Shown here: positions 9,916-18,171 of the stretch, in pieces | Numbering within the stretch: position 1 is the first letter of the stretch | Layout of the letters: every line of letters starts with the position of its first letter | Origin: Limnospira fusiformis SAG 85.79 | GTDB taxonomy: Bacteria; Cyanobacteriota; Cyanobacteriia; Cyanobacteriales; Microcoleaceae | DNA: 64,000 nt | NCBI RefSeq assembly: GCF_012516315.1 | Contig: NZ_CP051185.1 | Span: 5,647,363-5,711,362, forward strand | Direction of reading: 5' to 3' | Notes under the pieces: model-generated | Told to the model about the DNA's origin: nothing | Database searches by the model: none | The model's input: only the letters and a program-made list of their open reading frames with translations | Program-made: the position numbers and the translations under genes

Positions 9916-11400
9916 TGCGATCGCTTCTCATGACTCCCCAATTCAGAGACTCCCAGAAACTTCCGATTCATCTCCAATTCAGAGACTCCCAGAAACTTCC
10001 GATTCGGTGGATGTAAATGCGATCGCTTCTCATGACTCCACAATTCAGAGACTCCCAGAAACTTTGGATTCATCCCCAATTCAGAGACTCCCAGAAACTT
10101 CCGATTCATCTCCAATTCAGAGACTCCCAGAAACTTCCGATTCGGTGGATGTAAATGCGATCGCTTCTCATGACTCCCCAATTCAGAGACTCCCAGAAAC
10201 TTTGGATTCATCTCCAATTCAGAGACTCTCGGAAACCTCGGATTCAGGTAGGAAGATATAAGTAATGCGATTGCTTCTCATGACTCCCCAATTCAAAGAG
10301 CTCCCAGAAACCTCGGATTCGGGGAGATTGTCAAATAATGCGATCGCTTCTCATGACTCCCCTTCCATTCAACGACTCTCGGAAACCTCGGATTCGGGTG
10401 AGATGTCAATAATGCGATCGCTTCTCATGACTCCACAATTCAGAGACTCCCAGAAACTTCGATTCATCTCCAATTCAAAGACTCCCAGAAACTTCCGATT
10501 CGGTGGATAGTAAATGCGATCGCTTCTCATGACTCCCCAATTCAGAGACTCCCAGAAAAACTTCGGATTCGGTGAGATGTAAATAATGCGATCGCTTCTC
10601 ATGACTCCCCAATTCAGAGACTCTCGGAAAACCTCGGATTCAGGTGAGATGTCAATAAATGCGATCGCTTCTCATGACTCTCCTTCCATTCAACGAGTCT
10701 CGGAAACCTCGGATTCGGTGGAAGATATAAGTGCAATGCGATCGCTTCTCATGACTCCCAATTCAGAGACTTCTCGGAAACCTCGGATTCGGTGGAAGAT
10801 AGTAAGTAATGCGATCGCTTCTCATGACTCCCATTATTTCAGAGACTCCCAGAAACCTTCGGATTCGGTGGAAGATGTCAATAATGCGATCGCTTCTCAT
10901 GACTCTCCTTCCATTCAACGACTCTCGGAAACCTCGGATTCGGTGGAAGATATAAGTAATGCGATCGCTTCTCATGACTCCCCAATTCAGAGACTCCCAG
11001 AAACTTCGGATTCGGTGGAAGATATAAATAATGCGATCGCTTCTCATGACTCCCCAATTCAGAGACTCTCCAGAAACTTCGGATTCGGGAGATGTCAATA
11101 ATGCGATCGCTTCTCATGACTCCCCAATTCAGAGACTCTCGGAAACCTCGGATTCGGTGGAAGATATAAGTAATGCGATCGCTTCTCATGACTCCCCAAT
11201 TCAGAGACTCCCAGAAACTTCGGATTCGGGAGATGTAAATGCGATCGCTTTTCATGACTCCTCAATTCAGAGACTCCCAGAAACTTCCGATTCATCTCCA
11301 ATTCAAAGACTCCCAGAAACTTCCGATTCGGTGGATGTAAATGCGATCGCTTCTCATGACTCCCTCAATTCAACGAGACTCGGAAACCTCGGATTCGGTG
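9785..11400 (+). other. Indel-rich part of the repeat array
   Basis: The same repeat units continue here but the frame changes many times within 1.6 kb. Visible changes against the consensus include ATTCAGGTAGGAAG for ATTCAGTAGAAG (about 10244), GGGGAGATTGTCAAATAA for GGGAGATGTCAATAA (about 10320), CAGAAAAACTTCGG for CAGAAACTTCGG (about 10555), CGGAAAACCTCGG for CGGAAACCTCGG (about 10627), and GACTCCCAATTC for GACTCCCCAATTC (about 10757). In-phase pieces remain at 9899-10261, 10586-11101 and 11031-11411. Most changes are one-base gains or losses next to short homopolymers, the pattern expected of poorly polished long reads in a repeat; true decay of the gene is the alternative. After 11400 the frame is again that of the N-terminus. 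Confidence 0.8.
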
Positions 11401-13479
11401 GGTGTAAATAATGCGATCGCTTCTCATGACTCTCCTTCCATTCAACGAGTCTCGGAAACCTCGGATTCGGTGGAAGATATAAGTAATGCGATCGCTTCTC
11501 ATGACTCCCCAATTCAGAGACTCCCAGAAACCTCGGATTCGGGAGATGTCAATAATGCGATCGCTTCTCATGACTCCACAATTCAGAGACTCTCGGAAAC
11601 TTCGGATTCATCTCCAATTCAGAGACTCTCGGAAACCTCGGATTCGGGAGATGTCAATAATGCGATCGCTTCTGATGACTCCCCAATTCAGAGACTCCCA
11701 GAAACTTCGGATTCGGTGGGTGTAAATAATGCGATCGCTTCTCATGACTCTCCTTCCATTCAACGAGTCTCGGAAACCTCGGATTCGGTGGAAGATATAA
11801 GTAATGCGATCGCTTCTCATGACTCCCCAATTCAGAGACTCCCAGAAACTTCCGATTCATCTCCAATTCAGAGACTCCCAGAAACTTCCGATTCGGTGGA
11901 TGTAAATGCGATCGCTTCTGATGACTCCCCAATTCAGAGACTCCCAGAAACTTCGGATTCGGTGGGTGTAAATAATGCGATCGCTTCTCATGACTCCCCT
12001 TCCATTCAACGACTCTCGGAAACCTCGGATTCGGTGGAAGATATAAGTAATGCGATCGCTTTTCATGACTCCTCAATTCAGAGACTCCCAGAAACTTCCG
12101 ATTCATCTCCAATTCAAAGACTCCCAGAAACTTCCGATTCGGTGGATGTAAATGCGATCGCTTCTCATGACTCCTCAATTCAACGAGTCTCGGAAACTTC
12201 CGATTCATCTCCAATTCAAAGACTCCCAGAAACTTCCGATTCGGTGGATGTAAATGCGATCGCTTCTCATGACTCCTCAATTCAACGAGTCTCGGAAACC
12301 TCGGATTCGGTGGATGTAAATAATGCGATCGCTTCTCATGACTCCCCAATTCAGAGACTCCCAGAAACTTCCGATTCATCTCCAATTCAAAGACTCCCAG
12401 AAACTTCCGATTCGGTGGATGTAAATGCGATCGCTTCTCATGACTCCTCAATTCAACGAGTCTCGGAAACCTCGGATTCGGTGGATGTAAATGCGATCGC
12501 TTCTCATGACTCCCCAATTCAGAGACTCCCAGAAACCTCGGATTCGGGAGATGTCAATAATGCGATCGCTTCTCATGATTCCACAATTCAGAGACTCTCG
12601 GAAACTTCTGATTCATCTCCAATTCCGAGACTCTCGGAAACCTCGGATTCGGGAGATGTTAATAATGCGATCGCTTCTCATGATTCCACAATTCAACCAC
12701 AATCGGAAACTTCCAATTCGGGAGATATAACGGATGGTATATCTGATACTAATTCATTATTTTTTCAACCTAAATCAGATATAAACCCTGGTTTATCTGA
12801 TAGTAATAAAACGGTTAAAGAAATGCTTATCAATGGAGGAATCCCTGAGATTCAAAGGTTTATTAAAAACATAAATAAGCCAGGATTTATTACAAAAAAT
12901 AACCAGAAAAAATATGATAAAAATAAACCTTTAAATAAACAAAAATTAATGAAAAATAACCGACATAATGTTGATTTTCAACCGCGTGGTGTAGTACCAC
13001 AGTCTCCGGATAATCATCAAGAATTGATGAAAAATCAGGAAAAATTAGGATTAAACCAATCAAGACTGAAAAGTTTGGTAGTACCTAAAAATAAATATAT
13101 TCCAGATAATGTTCAGGTGAGTACCAAGGGTGATATTTTGTCTTCTGATTTTTACAATAAGCCATCTTCTGTTAAAGAAATGATGCAAAAAACTATTCAA
13201 GATAGAGCAAAATTAAAGCAACAAGTATCATCACAAAGGTCTCATAAAGTTGAACCATTAAACCAGCAAGATATTTATGAATTAGATGAAAATATTAAAG
13301 CCCAATATAACAGGAATTACAATGAACAGGAAAAAGCCGAATCTAAACAACAAGAAGTCGTCACATCTGAACATCTCGAAGCACTAGCTAGAGAAATATA
13401 TGGCTTTATTTGTCAGCGATTTCAAGTGGAACGAGAACGTTATGGTTCCCATAGGTCTTCTGGACGTTTTCCTTGGTAA
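11341..13479 (+). CDS. Giant IQR-repeat protein, C-terminal segment with conserved-looking tail
   Basis: In-phase repeats run from about 11400 to 12738, with the last units drifting (IPRLSETSDS, then IQPQSETSNS). A unique region of about 245 residues follows: Lys/Asn/Gln-rich, with a VKEMLINGG segment and a later VKEMMQKTIQ segment, then a helical, charged C-terminus reading LAREIYGFICQRFQVERER and ending SSGRFPW. The helix plus GRFPW ending looks like a folded anchoring or docking element, and I believe similar C-termini occur in other cyanobacterial CIS loci, but I cannot verify this here. The segment is in the same frame as the start at 1834, so the net effect of all indels is a multiple of three. 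The hub gene follows 159 bases later. Confidence 0.6.
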   Translation: MRSLLMTPSIQRDSETSDSVGVNNAIASHDSPSIQRVSETSDSVEDISNAIASHDSPIQRLPETSDSGDVNNAIASHDSTIQRLSETSDSSPIQRLSETSDSGDVNNAIASDDSPIQRLPETSDSVGVNNAIASHDSPSIQRVSETSDSVEDISNAIASHDSPIQRLPETSDSSPIQRLPETSDSVDVNAIASDDSPIQRLPETSDSVGVNNAIASHDSPSIQRLSETSDSVEDISNAIAFHDSSIQRLPETSDSSPIQRLPETSDSVDVNAIASHDSSIQRVSETSDSSPIQRLPETSDSVDVNAIASHDSSIQRVSETSDSVDVNNAIASHDSPIQRLPETSDSSPIQRLPETSDSVDVNAIASHDSSIQRVSETSDSVDVNAIASHDSPIQRLPETSDSGDVNNAIASHDSTIQRLSETSDSSPIPRLSETSDSGDVNNAIASHDSTIQPQSETSNSGDITDGISDTNSLFFQPKSDINPGLSDSNKTVKEMLINGGIPEIQRFIKNINKPGFITKNNQKKYDKNKPLNKQKLMKNNRHNVDFQPRGVVPQSPDNHQELMKNQEKLGLNQSRLKSLVVPKNKYIPDNVQVSTKGDILSSDFYNKPSSVKEMMQKTIQDRAKLKQQVSSQRSHKVEPLNQQDIYELDENIKAQYNRNYNEQEKAESKQQEVVTSEHLEALAREIYGFICQRFQVERERYGSHRSSGRFPW

Positions 13480-13638
13480 GTAAACATATTCAAAGTTTGG
13501 TTGAAATATAAAGAAAAGTTAAATTGTTATCGTATTTATCAAAAAGTATGGTATAATCATAAATAATTGACTATAAAAAGTCCGAATTTTAATTATGTAT
13601 CATCTTGATTGTTGTTAAATTTTACAAGTGGCTTAATT

Positions 13639-14481
13639 ATGACAAAAGAGAATTCATGGCTCAGTAATTTGGCTAAGGATGTCGCGACAAGTACAGCCGA
13701 TATTGCCTTGCTTCAAGGAGCAGCTAGATATGACAAAATTCGAGATCAGCAGTATTTAGCTCTAGAGACAAGGAAAGAGTCTGCCGCCAGTTCTCTTTAT
13801 CAAAGATCTGGGTTAAAAAGTGGTAAATTGGTCAAAGCTGCTCTGATTCCTAGAAGTGGAGAAGGCGCTAAAATTATCAGGTTCCAGTTTAACCCTACAG
13901 ACTTGCAGTTAAGTAGGTCTGTTTCGATTGAAGATATCAAGGGAGCGCGGACAAGTAGAGGTTTACCGAAGGTGAACTTTGGTTTTGTAGAACCCTACCA
14001 ATTGACGTTAACTGATCTGGTGTTTGATACCTATGAAACCGGCGAAAATGTATTGAATAAAATCCAGCCTATTCTGGATACTGTAGACTTCAGTTCTTTT
14101 AAAGATCCATTTAGTAAAGAAGGCGGCTACAGTGAAAGATTGGTCAAAGCTAGTGTTACTAATACTGTAATTCAATCGGCTGTATCTAGCCTGTCTAGTA
14201 ACTTGTTAGGGGTGAATGCGAATGCCATGGAGGTGGCTGAATATGGTGGGGGAGATATTGACACACAAGCCCTAGAGCTGCGACGACCCCCGGTTTACTA
14301 CTTAATGTGGGGGGATAAAAATTATATGCGTTGTATGGTGGAAAGTTTAGATTATAAATTGACGATGTTTAAACCAGATGGTACACCAGTACGCGCCCGA
14401 GTGACGATTAAGCTGAAAGAAGTGGATCTGGGGGTTGCCGATCGCAGTTTTAGTGAGCGTCGTAAAATTATCAGTAAATAA
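13639..14481 (+). CDS. CIS hub / tube-initiator protein (Afp7-like, CIS_tube domain)
   Basis: The 280-residue protein carries the core typical of baseplate hub proteins that seat the tube on the spike: KIIRFQFNPTDLQLSRSV near residue 80, then a LTLTDLVFDTYETGENV strand-turn-helix near residue 135 and RRPPVYYLMWGDKNYMRCMV near residue 225. It ends at a RVTIKLKEVD strand and a short basic tail. Afp7/Pvc7 homologues often carry a C-terminal LysM domain; none is visible here, so this is a short form. The ATG at 13639 was preferred over an upstream TTG at 13609 because the extension is hydrophobic and unlike the family. The spike gene starts 19 bases downstream, suggesting cotranscription. Confidence 0.8.
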   Translation: MTKENSWLSNLAKDVATSTADIALLQGAARYDKIRDQQYLALETRKESAASSLYQRSGLKSGKLVKAALIPRSGEGAKIIRFQFNPTDLQLSRSVSIEDIKGARTSRGLPKVNFGFVEPYQLTLTDLVFDTYETGENVLNKIQPILDTVDFSSFKDPFSKEGGYSERLVKASVTNTVIQSAVSSLSSNLLGVNANAMEVAEYGGGDIDTQALELRRPPVYYLMWGDKNYMRCMVESLDYKLTMFKPDGTPVRARVTIKLKEVDLGVADRSFSERRKIISK

Positions 14482-14500
14482 TTAACATATCATTGTAGCC

Positions 14501-16546
14501 ATGGCAAGCGATCGCAGTCTGTATGTTTCCAGTCCTCTGTTGCAAATTGAAGGAGCCGACCAATCATCCCTGTCGGCTTTAATGAATGATTTGCTGCAAA
14601 TTTCGGTAGAAGAGAGTTTGCACCTACCTGGGATGTTCACACTGGCTATCAATAATCCCTACGTTCCGGTAGATGACGAAAGCCAAACATGGCAACACGA
14701 TCCCCTCCTACAAATTGGCAAAAAAGTCAAGATTGGTTTTCAAGGTAGCACAACGGAGTCCCCAGAATTCAACCAAGAACAAAAAGACTACATTATCGAA
14801 GGCGAAATTACCGCGATTGAAACCCACTTTACCAGCGACACCCAAGCACCGATTATAGTTCGGGGTTATGACATTTCCCATCGTCTGCACCGAGGGCGTT
14901 ATAACCGTTCTTTCCAGGACTATACCGATAGTGATATAGTTGTCAAAATCGCGAGAGAAGTGGGAATTGAGCAAGGGAGAATCGATCCGAGCGGAGATAA
15001 ACAAGCCTACGTTTTTCAGGAAAACCAGACCAATATGGAATTCCTGCGGGACAGAGCGGCTAGAATTGGATTTGAATTATTTGTTCAAGATGGGAAACTA
15101 TTTTTCCGTCGCCCCCAGGGAGGGGATATTTTGAGACTGAAATGGCTAAAAGACTTTGAAAGTTTTCGAGTCCGAGTCACCAGTGCGGAACAGGTTGACT
15201 CAGTGGAAGTGCGAAGCTGGGATTATACTAGAAAACAGCCGATTGTCTCGGTAGCCGATCGCTCGGAAAAAATCACTCAAATCGAGGGTAATTCCCAGGA
15301 GGGGTGGTCGAGTCAGTTTCAACGGAGGTCATCAGGTGGCGCTCCCTTAACCACGGGACTTTTTGGCAGCAACTTCCCGCCGCCGAAAATGATTGTTGTA
15401 GATCAGCCTGTTTCCAGTCCCAAAGCGGCGGACTTGATGGCTCAAGCCCTCTATAACGAACTCGAGGGAGAATTTGTGCAAGCCGACTCCCATGCTCCGG
15501 GAAACCCGAATATTCGGGTAGGGAAAGTGGTGGAATTAACTGGAATGGGGCGTTATAGCGGTAGATATTACATTACCGAAACCCGCCACCTGTATCAAGA
15601 AGGGAGATACAGCACGGAATTTAGTGTGAGGGGGTTACGGGGCGGTTCAATTTTGACAACCCTTTCCCCCAAAATAGGTTTGAAACCGGGGCAAACCCAT
15701 CTAGTGGGTATTGTTACTCATAACTATGACCCAGAGGGTCTTGGGCGTGTGCGAGTGAAATTTCCGACCCTGACCCCAGAAGGGGACGGGAGCGCCCACG
15801 CCAGCGCCTGGGCTAGGGTTGTGGGTCTTGGTGCTGGACGAAACCGAGGCTTTTACTGTCTCCCAGAAATTAATGATGAGGTGCTAGTGGCTTTTGAACA
15901 TGGAGATATCCACCGTCCATACTGCATTGGTGGGGTATGGAACGGCAAGGATAGTCCCCCAGACCCGGTTGAGGAGACTATTTCTAATCGGGGGAAAGTG
16001 CGGCTGCGAAGTTTCACTACTCCCAGCGGCCATAAAATCCAGTTTGTGGAGGAGGATCTAAGTCGGACTAGCCAGGATGGGGTGTATATTCAAACCAGTG
16101 GCGGTCATCAAATTAGGCTTAATGATAGCGATCGCAGTATAGAGATAGTGACATCTGGCCATCAGCGCATCCGCATTGATGATCGTACCCGCAAAATTGA
16201 CATTCAAACTGCTAACGTCAACGTGACCGGAGCTGTAACAGCCGCGGCTTTAATGGTCGGCGGGACGGGGGGGATGAATGTGGCCGATGCGATCGCTAAT
16301 TTGGCGGCGCAGCAACAACAGCAACAACAGCAGTTTCAGGATTATGTTAGAACCCAAGAGGCGCGCGACCGCAGCCAAAACCAAACCACCGCCGCCCTCA
16401 ACAACCAGCTTCAGCAACAGCAGCAGAACTTCCAGAACTTCCTCAACCAACAAAACCAGCTAGACCAACAGGAAAACATAACCACAGAGGAACTCAGACG
16501 ACAAGTACAGGAGGCGCAAGCACAGGCTAGGAATATGAGGTTTTGA
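14501..16546 (+). CDS. VgrG/Afp8-like spike protein with Gln-rich C-terminus
   Basis: At 681 residues this has the usual order of a VgrG-type spike of contractile injection systems. A gp27-like hub half comes first (LLQIEGADQSS start, VRGYDISHRLHRGRYNRSF near residue 125, QTNMEFLRDRAARIGFELFV near residue 175). The gp5-type OB fold follows from about residue 400 (VGIVTHNYDPEGLGRVRVKF, then ARVVGLGAGRNRGFYCLPEI and DIHRPYCIGGVWNG). After it come short beta repeats of the needle (SGGHQIRLNDSDRSIEI and similar). The last 100 residues are unusual: a Gln/Asn-rich, probably coiled-coil tail with several runs of Gln. No enzymatic C-terminal domain is visible. It is the last injection gene before an unrelated methyltransferase, so baseplate, sheath and ATPase genes must lie elsewhere. 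Confidence 0.9.
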   Translation: MASDRSLYVSSPLLQIEGADQSSLSALMNDLLQISVEESLHLPGMFTLAINNPYVPVDDESQTWQHDPLLQIGKKVKIGFQGSTTESPEFNQEQKDYIIEGEITAIETHFTSDTQAPIIVRGYDISHRLHRGRYNRSFQDYTDSDIVVKIAREVGIEQGRIDPSGDKQAYVFQENQTNMEFLRDRAARIGFELFVQDGKLFFRRPQGGDILRLKWLKDFESFRVRVTSAEQVDSVEVRSWDYTRKQPIVSVADRSEKITQIEGNSQEGWSSQFQRRSSGGAPLTTGLFGSNFPPPKMIVVDQPVSSPKAADLMAQALYNELEGEFVQADSHAPGNPNIRVGKVVELTGMGRYSGRYYITETRHLYQEGRYSTEFSVRGLRGGSILTTLSPKIGLKPGQTHLVGIVTHNYDPEGLGRVRVKFPTLTPEGDGSAHASAWARVVGLGAGRNRGFYCLPEINDEVLVAFEHGDIHRPYCIGGVWNGKDSPPDPVEETISNRGKVRLRSFTTPSGHKIQFVEEDLSRTSQDGVYIQTSGGHQIRLNDSDRSIEIVTSGHQRIRIDDRTRKIDIQTANVNVTGAVTAAALMVGGTGGMNVADAIANLAAQQQQQQQQFQDYVRTQEARDRSQNQTTAALNNQLQQQQQNFQNFLNQQNQLDQQENITTEELRRQVQEAQAQARNMRF

Positions 16547-16819
16547 TATAGCAATGGGCGATCGCCTATTAACCAGGGAACCGCATCGCTGGAAAGAGCT
16601 TGACAGAGTAGGCGATTTCCTGGTATTTTGTCGGCATAAACCCAATAATTGAGTATTCAAAAACATAATTTTTGTCCCCATCCGATCAGATCAAAGTGGT
16701 TTTTCAGTTTCCGAAAAGGGGAGACCATCAAGGCAGAAGAAAACATCAAACCAGCCAAAAGTTTGTCTGAGTAAATGAGACGATGCCCAAATCCAATTTG
16801 CGCCCCCACGTCAAGTTAA

Positions 16820-17599
16820 ATGCTAACCAGCCTACAAAACCCCTTAGTTAAGCAAATTCGCCAGTTACATACAGCCAAAGCCAGACGAGAGGAGGGACTA
16901 TTCATCCTAGAAGGAACCCACCTAATAGAGGCGGCTTGTGCTGTGAATTGGGAGATCATCACCCTTTGCTGTACCCCCCAATGGCAGGAACGTCACCCGG
17001 AACTGTGGGAATTGGCAGTAAAAACGGCAGATCGCACTGAACAGGTGAGCGATCGCCTGATAGTAGCCATGACCACCACAGTCAACCCTGACGGAGTAGT
17101 AGCGATCGCCCGCCGCCAAGACCAAACCCCAGTTCCCATCACCAGTTTAGGCCTAGTCCTAGAAACCGTGCAAGATCCTGGCAACCTAGGAACCATGATC
17201 CGTACAGCCACAGCCGCCGGAGTTGAGGGATTATGGTTAAGTAGTGATAGCGTTGACCCAACCCATCCCAAAGTCCTCCGCGCCTCTGCTGGTGCTTGGT
17301 TTGAGGTTCCCATAGCCGTCCATTCCGACCTGATCACCCAACTAAGCAATAGTCAGAAACAGGGTATACAAGTTGTAGCCACCCGCGCGGACGCTTCCCT
17401 AAGCTACTGGGAAATTGACTTGCGCCAACCTACAGCGATCGTCTTGGGAAATGAGGGTTCTGGCTTATCCCCAGATTTAAACAGCCTCGCTGACTATCAT
17501 ATTAGGGTCCCTCTGTTGGGGAATGTTGAATCTCTGAATGTGGCTATTTGTGCAGCCTTGATATTATATGAAGCGCAGCGTCAACGACTCGACACTTAA
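16820..17599 (+). CDS. TrmH/SpoU-family RNA 2'-O-methyltransferase
   Basis: The 259-residue protein has the SpoU-methylase layout: an N-terminal substrate-binding domain (NPLVKQIRQLHTAKARREEG start, then FILEGTHLIEAA) and a knotted SPOUT catalytic domain. The three family motifs are visible: QDPGNLGTMIRTA near residue 116 with the catalytic Asn-Arg pair, IVLGNEGSGLS near residue 210 and VESLNVAICAALILYE near residue 235. Such enzymes methylate the 2'-hydroxyl of tRNA or rRNA nucleotides using S-adenosylmethionine; the exact target cannot be read from sequence. A convergent small gene follows 12 bases after its stop. Confidence 0.88.
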   Translation: MLTSLQNPLVKQIRQLHTAKARREEGLFILEGTHLIEAACAVNWEIITLCCTPQWQERHPELWELAVKTADRTEQVSDRLIVAMTTTVNPDGVVAIARRQDQTPVPITSLGLVLETVQDPGNLGTMIRTATAAGVEGLWLSSDSVDPTHPKVLRASAGAWFEVPIAVHSDLITQLSNSQKQGIQVVATRADASLSYWEIDLRQPTAIVLGNEGSGLSPDLNSLADYHIRVPLLGNVESLNVAICAALILYEAQRQRLDT

Positions 17600-17611
17600 C
17601 CCGCCTTCCAG

Positions 17612-17902
17612 TTAATCTTCCTCTGATTTTGTTTCCCGGAGAGTCTCTGAACTAGAAGGGTGTTCCTGTCGGCTTTCCAAAAACTGCTCAATGTCCGAAA
17701 TAGCCTCCTCAAGTTCCGACAGACTAATAGGACTCGAAGGATAATGATCTCTCCGGCGTTCCACGGGGGAATGATCGAGAGAGAGGGCTTCCTCCGATGA
17801 CTCATTTTCTTGTTGGAATGCCTCAAGTAACTCCTGTTGAAAGGATTTAACGAACTCTTCGGCAGCATGACGACGCATATCGCGCTGGTGTTTATCCGTC
17901 AT
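17612..17902 (-). CDS. Small acidic protein of unknown function
   Basis: This frame encodes 96 residues: a basic first 16 residues (MTDKHQRDMRRHAAEE), a helical EFVKSFQQELLEAFQQ segment, then a Ser/Glu-rich acidic tail with LSELEEAISDIEQFLE. The ATG at 17902 is preferred over a TTG six bases upstream because a clear AGGAG lies at the right distance before it. A competing frame on the same strand at 17596-17868 has unlikely composition. I do not recognise the family; the amphipathic helices suggest a small interacting protein. It converges on the TrmH-family gene. Confidence 0.55.
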   Translation of the reverse strand: MTDKHQRDMRRHAAEEFVKSFQQELLEAFQQENESSEEALSLDHSPVERRRDHYPSSPISLSELEEAISDIEQFLESRQEHPSSSETLRETKSEED

Positions 17903-18171
17903 GATCAACTCCTATTAGGGGTGGAGATAGGTTTTAGCAGCCTACCCCTGCCATTCCAAACTGTGCCATAGCACAGCATCCCCACACTATACCGCAAAAC
18001 TGACTCATGGCGCTAGGTTATCGCTATCACATCAACAACAACCCAAAAGCTATTGGTTTCCCCTGTCGTCGGGCTTGAAGTCGGTTAGCTTTGGGGAAAA
18101 CCAGCCCCGGAATGTCCCGTGACGCACACAGATTGGCTATTCTCTAAAGGTTACTATAACTTTGATGAGCG

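Larger units (their letters stand above)
2449..12738 (+). repeat. About 10.3-kb coding tandem-repeat array with a HIP1 site in nearly every unit
   Basis: The basic unit is 69 bases (23 codons) and begins ATTCAGAGACTC. Unit variants differ by whole codons: 66 bases (DVNAIAS instead of DVNNAIAS), 75 bases (PSIQR start and VEDISNAIAS), and a 36-base short unit ending SSP. The octamer GCGATCGC encodes Ala-Ile-Ala at the same place in nearly every unit; a few units have GCGATTGC, GCGATCAC or GTGATCGC. Higher-order repeats are visible: a rare variant block with AACTTTGGATTC then CAGTAGAAGAT and GCGATTGC occurs near 3581, 5339 and 10196. The first two copies are 1,758 bases apart, a multiple of three. 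This implies segmental duplication as well as single-unit expansion. Confidence 0.95.

Noticed and set aside
2429..11820. Many minus-strand and alternative-frame open stretches in the repeat array
   Set aside because: They are translations of the same repeat in other frames (strings like MRSDRIIYIHRIRSF), with no ribosome sites, and they rise and fall with the indels.
2449..12738. Regular repeats as a CRISPR array
   Set aside because: Units are contiguous, coding, and lack unique spacers; no cas genes are nearby.
17596..17868. 90-residue minus-strand frame overlapping the small acidic protein
   Set aside because: Basic, irregular composition and no ribosome site; the other frame has a clear AGGAG and helical pattern.
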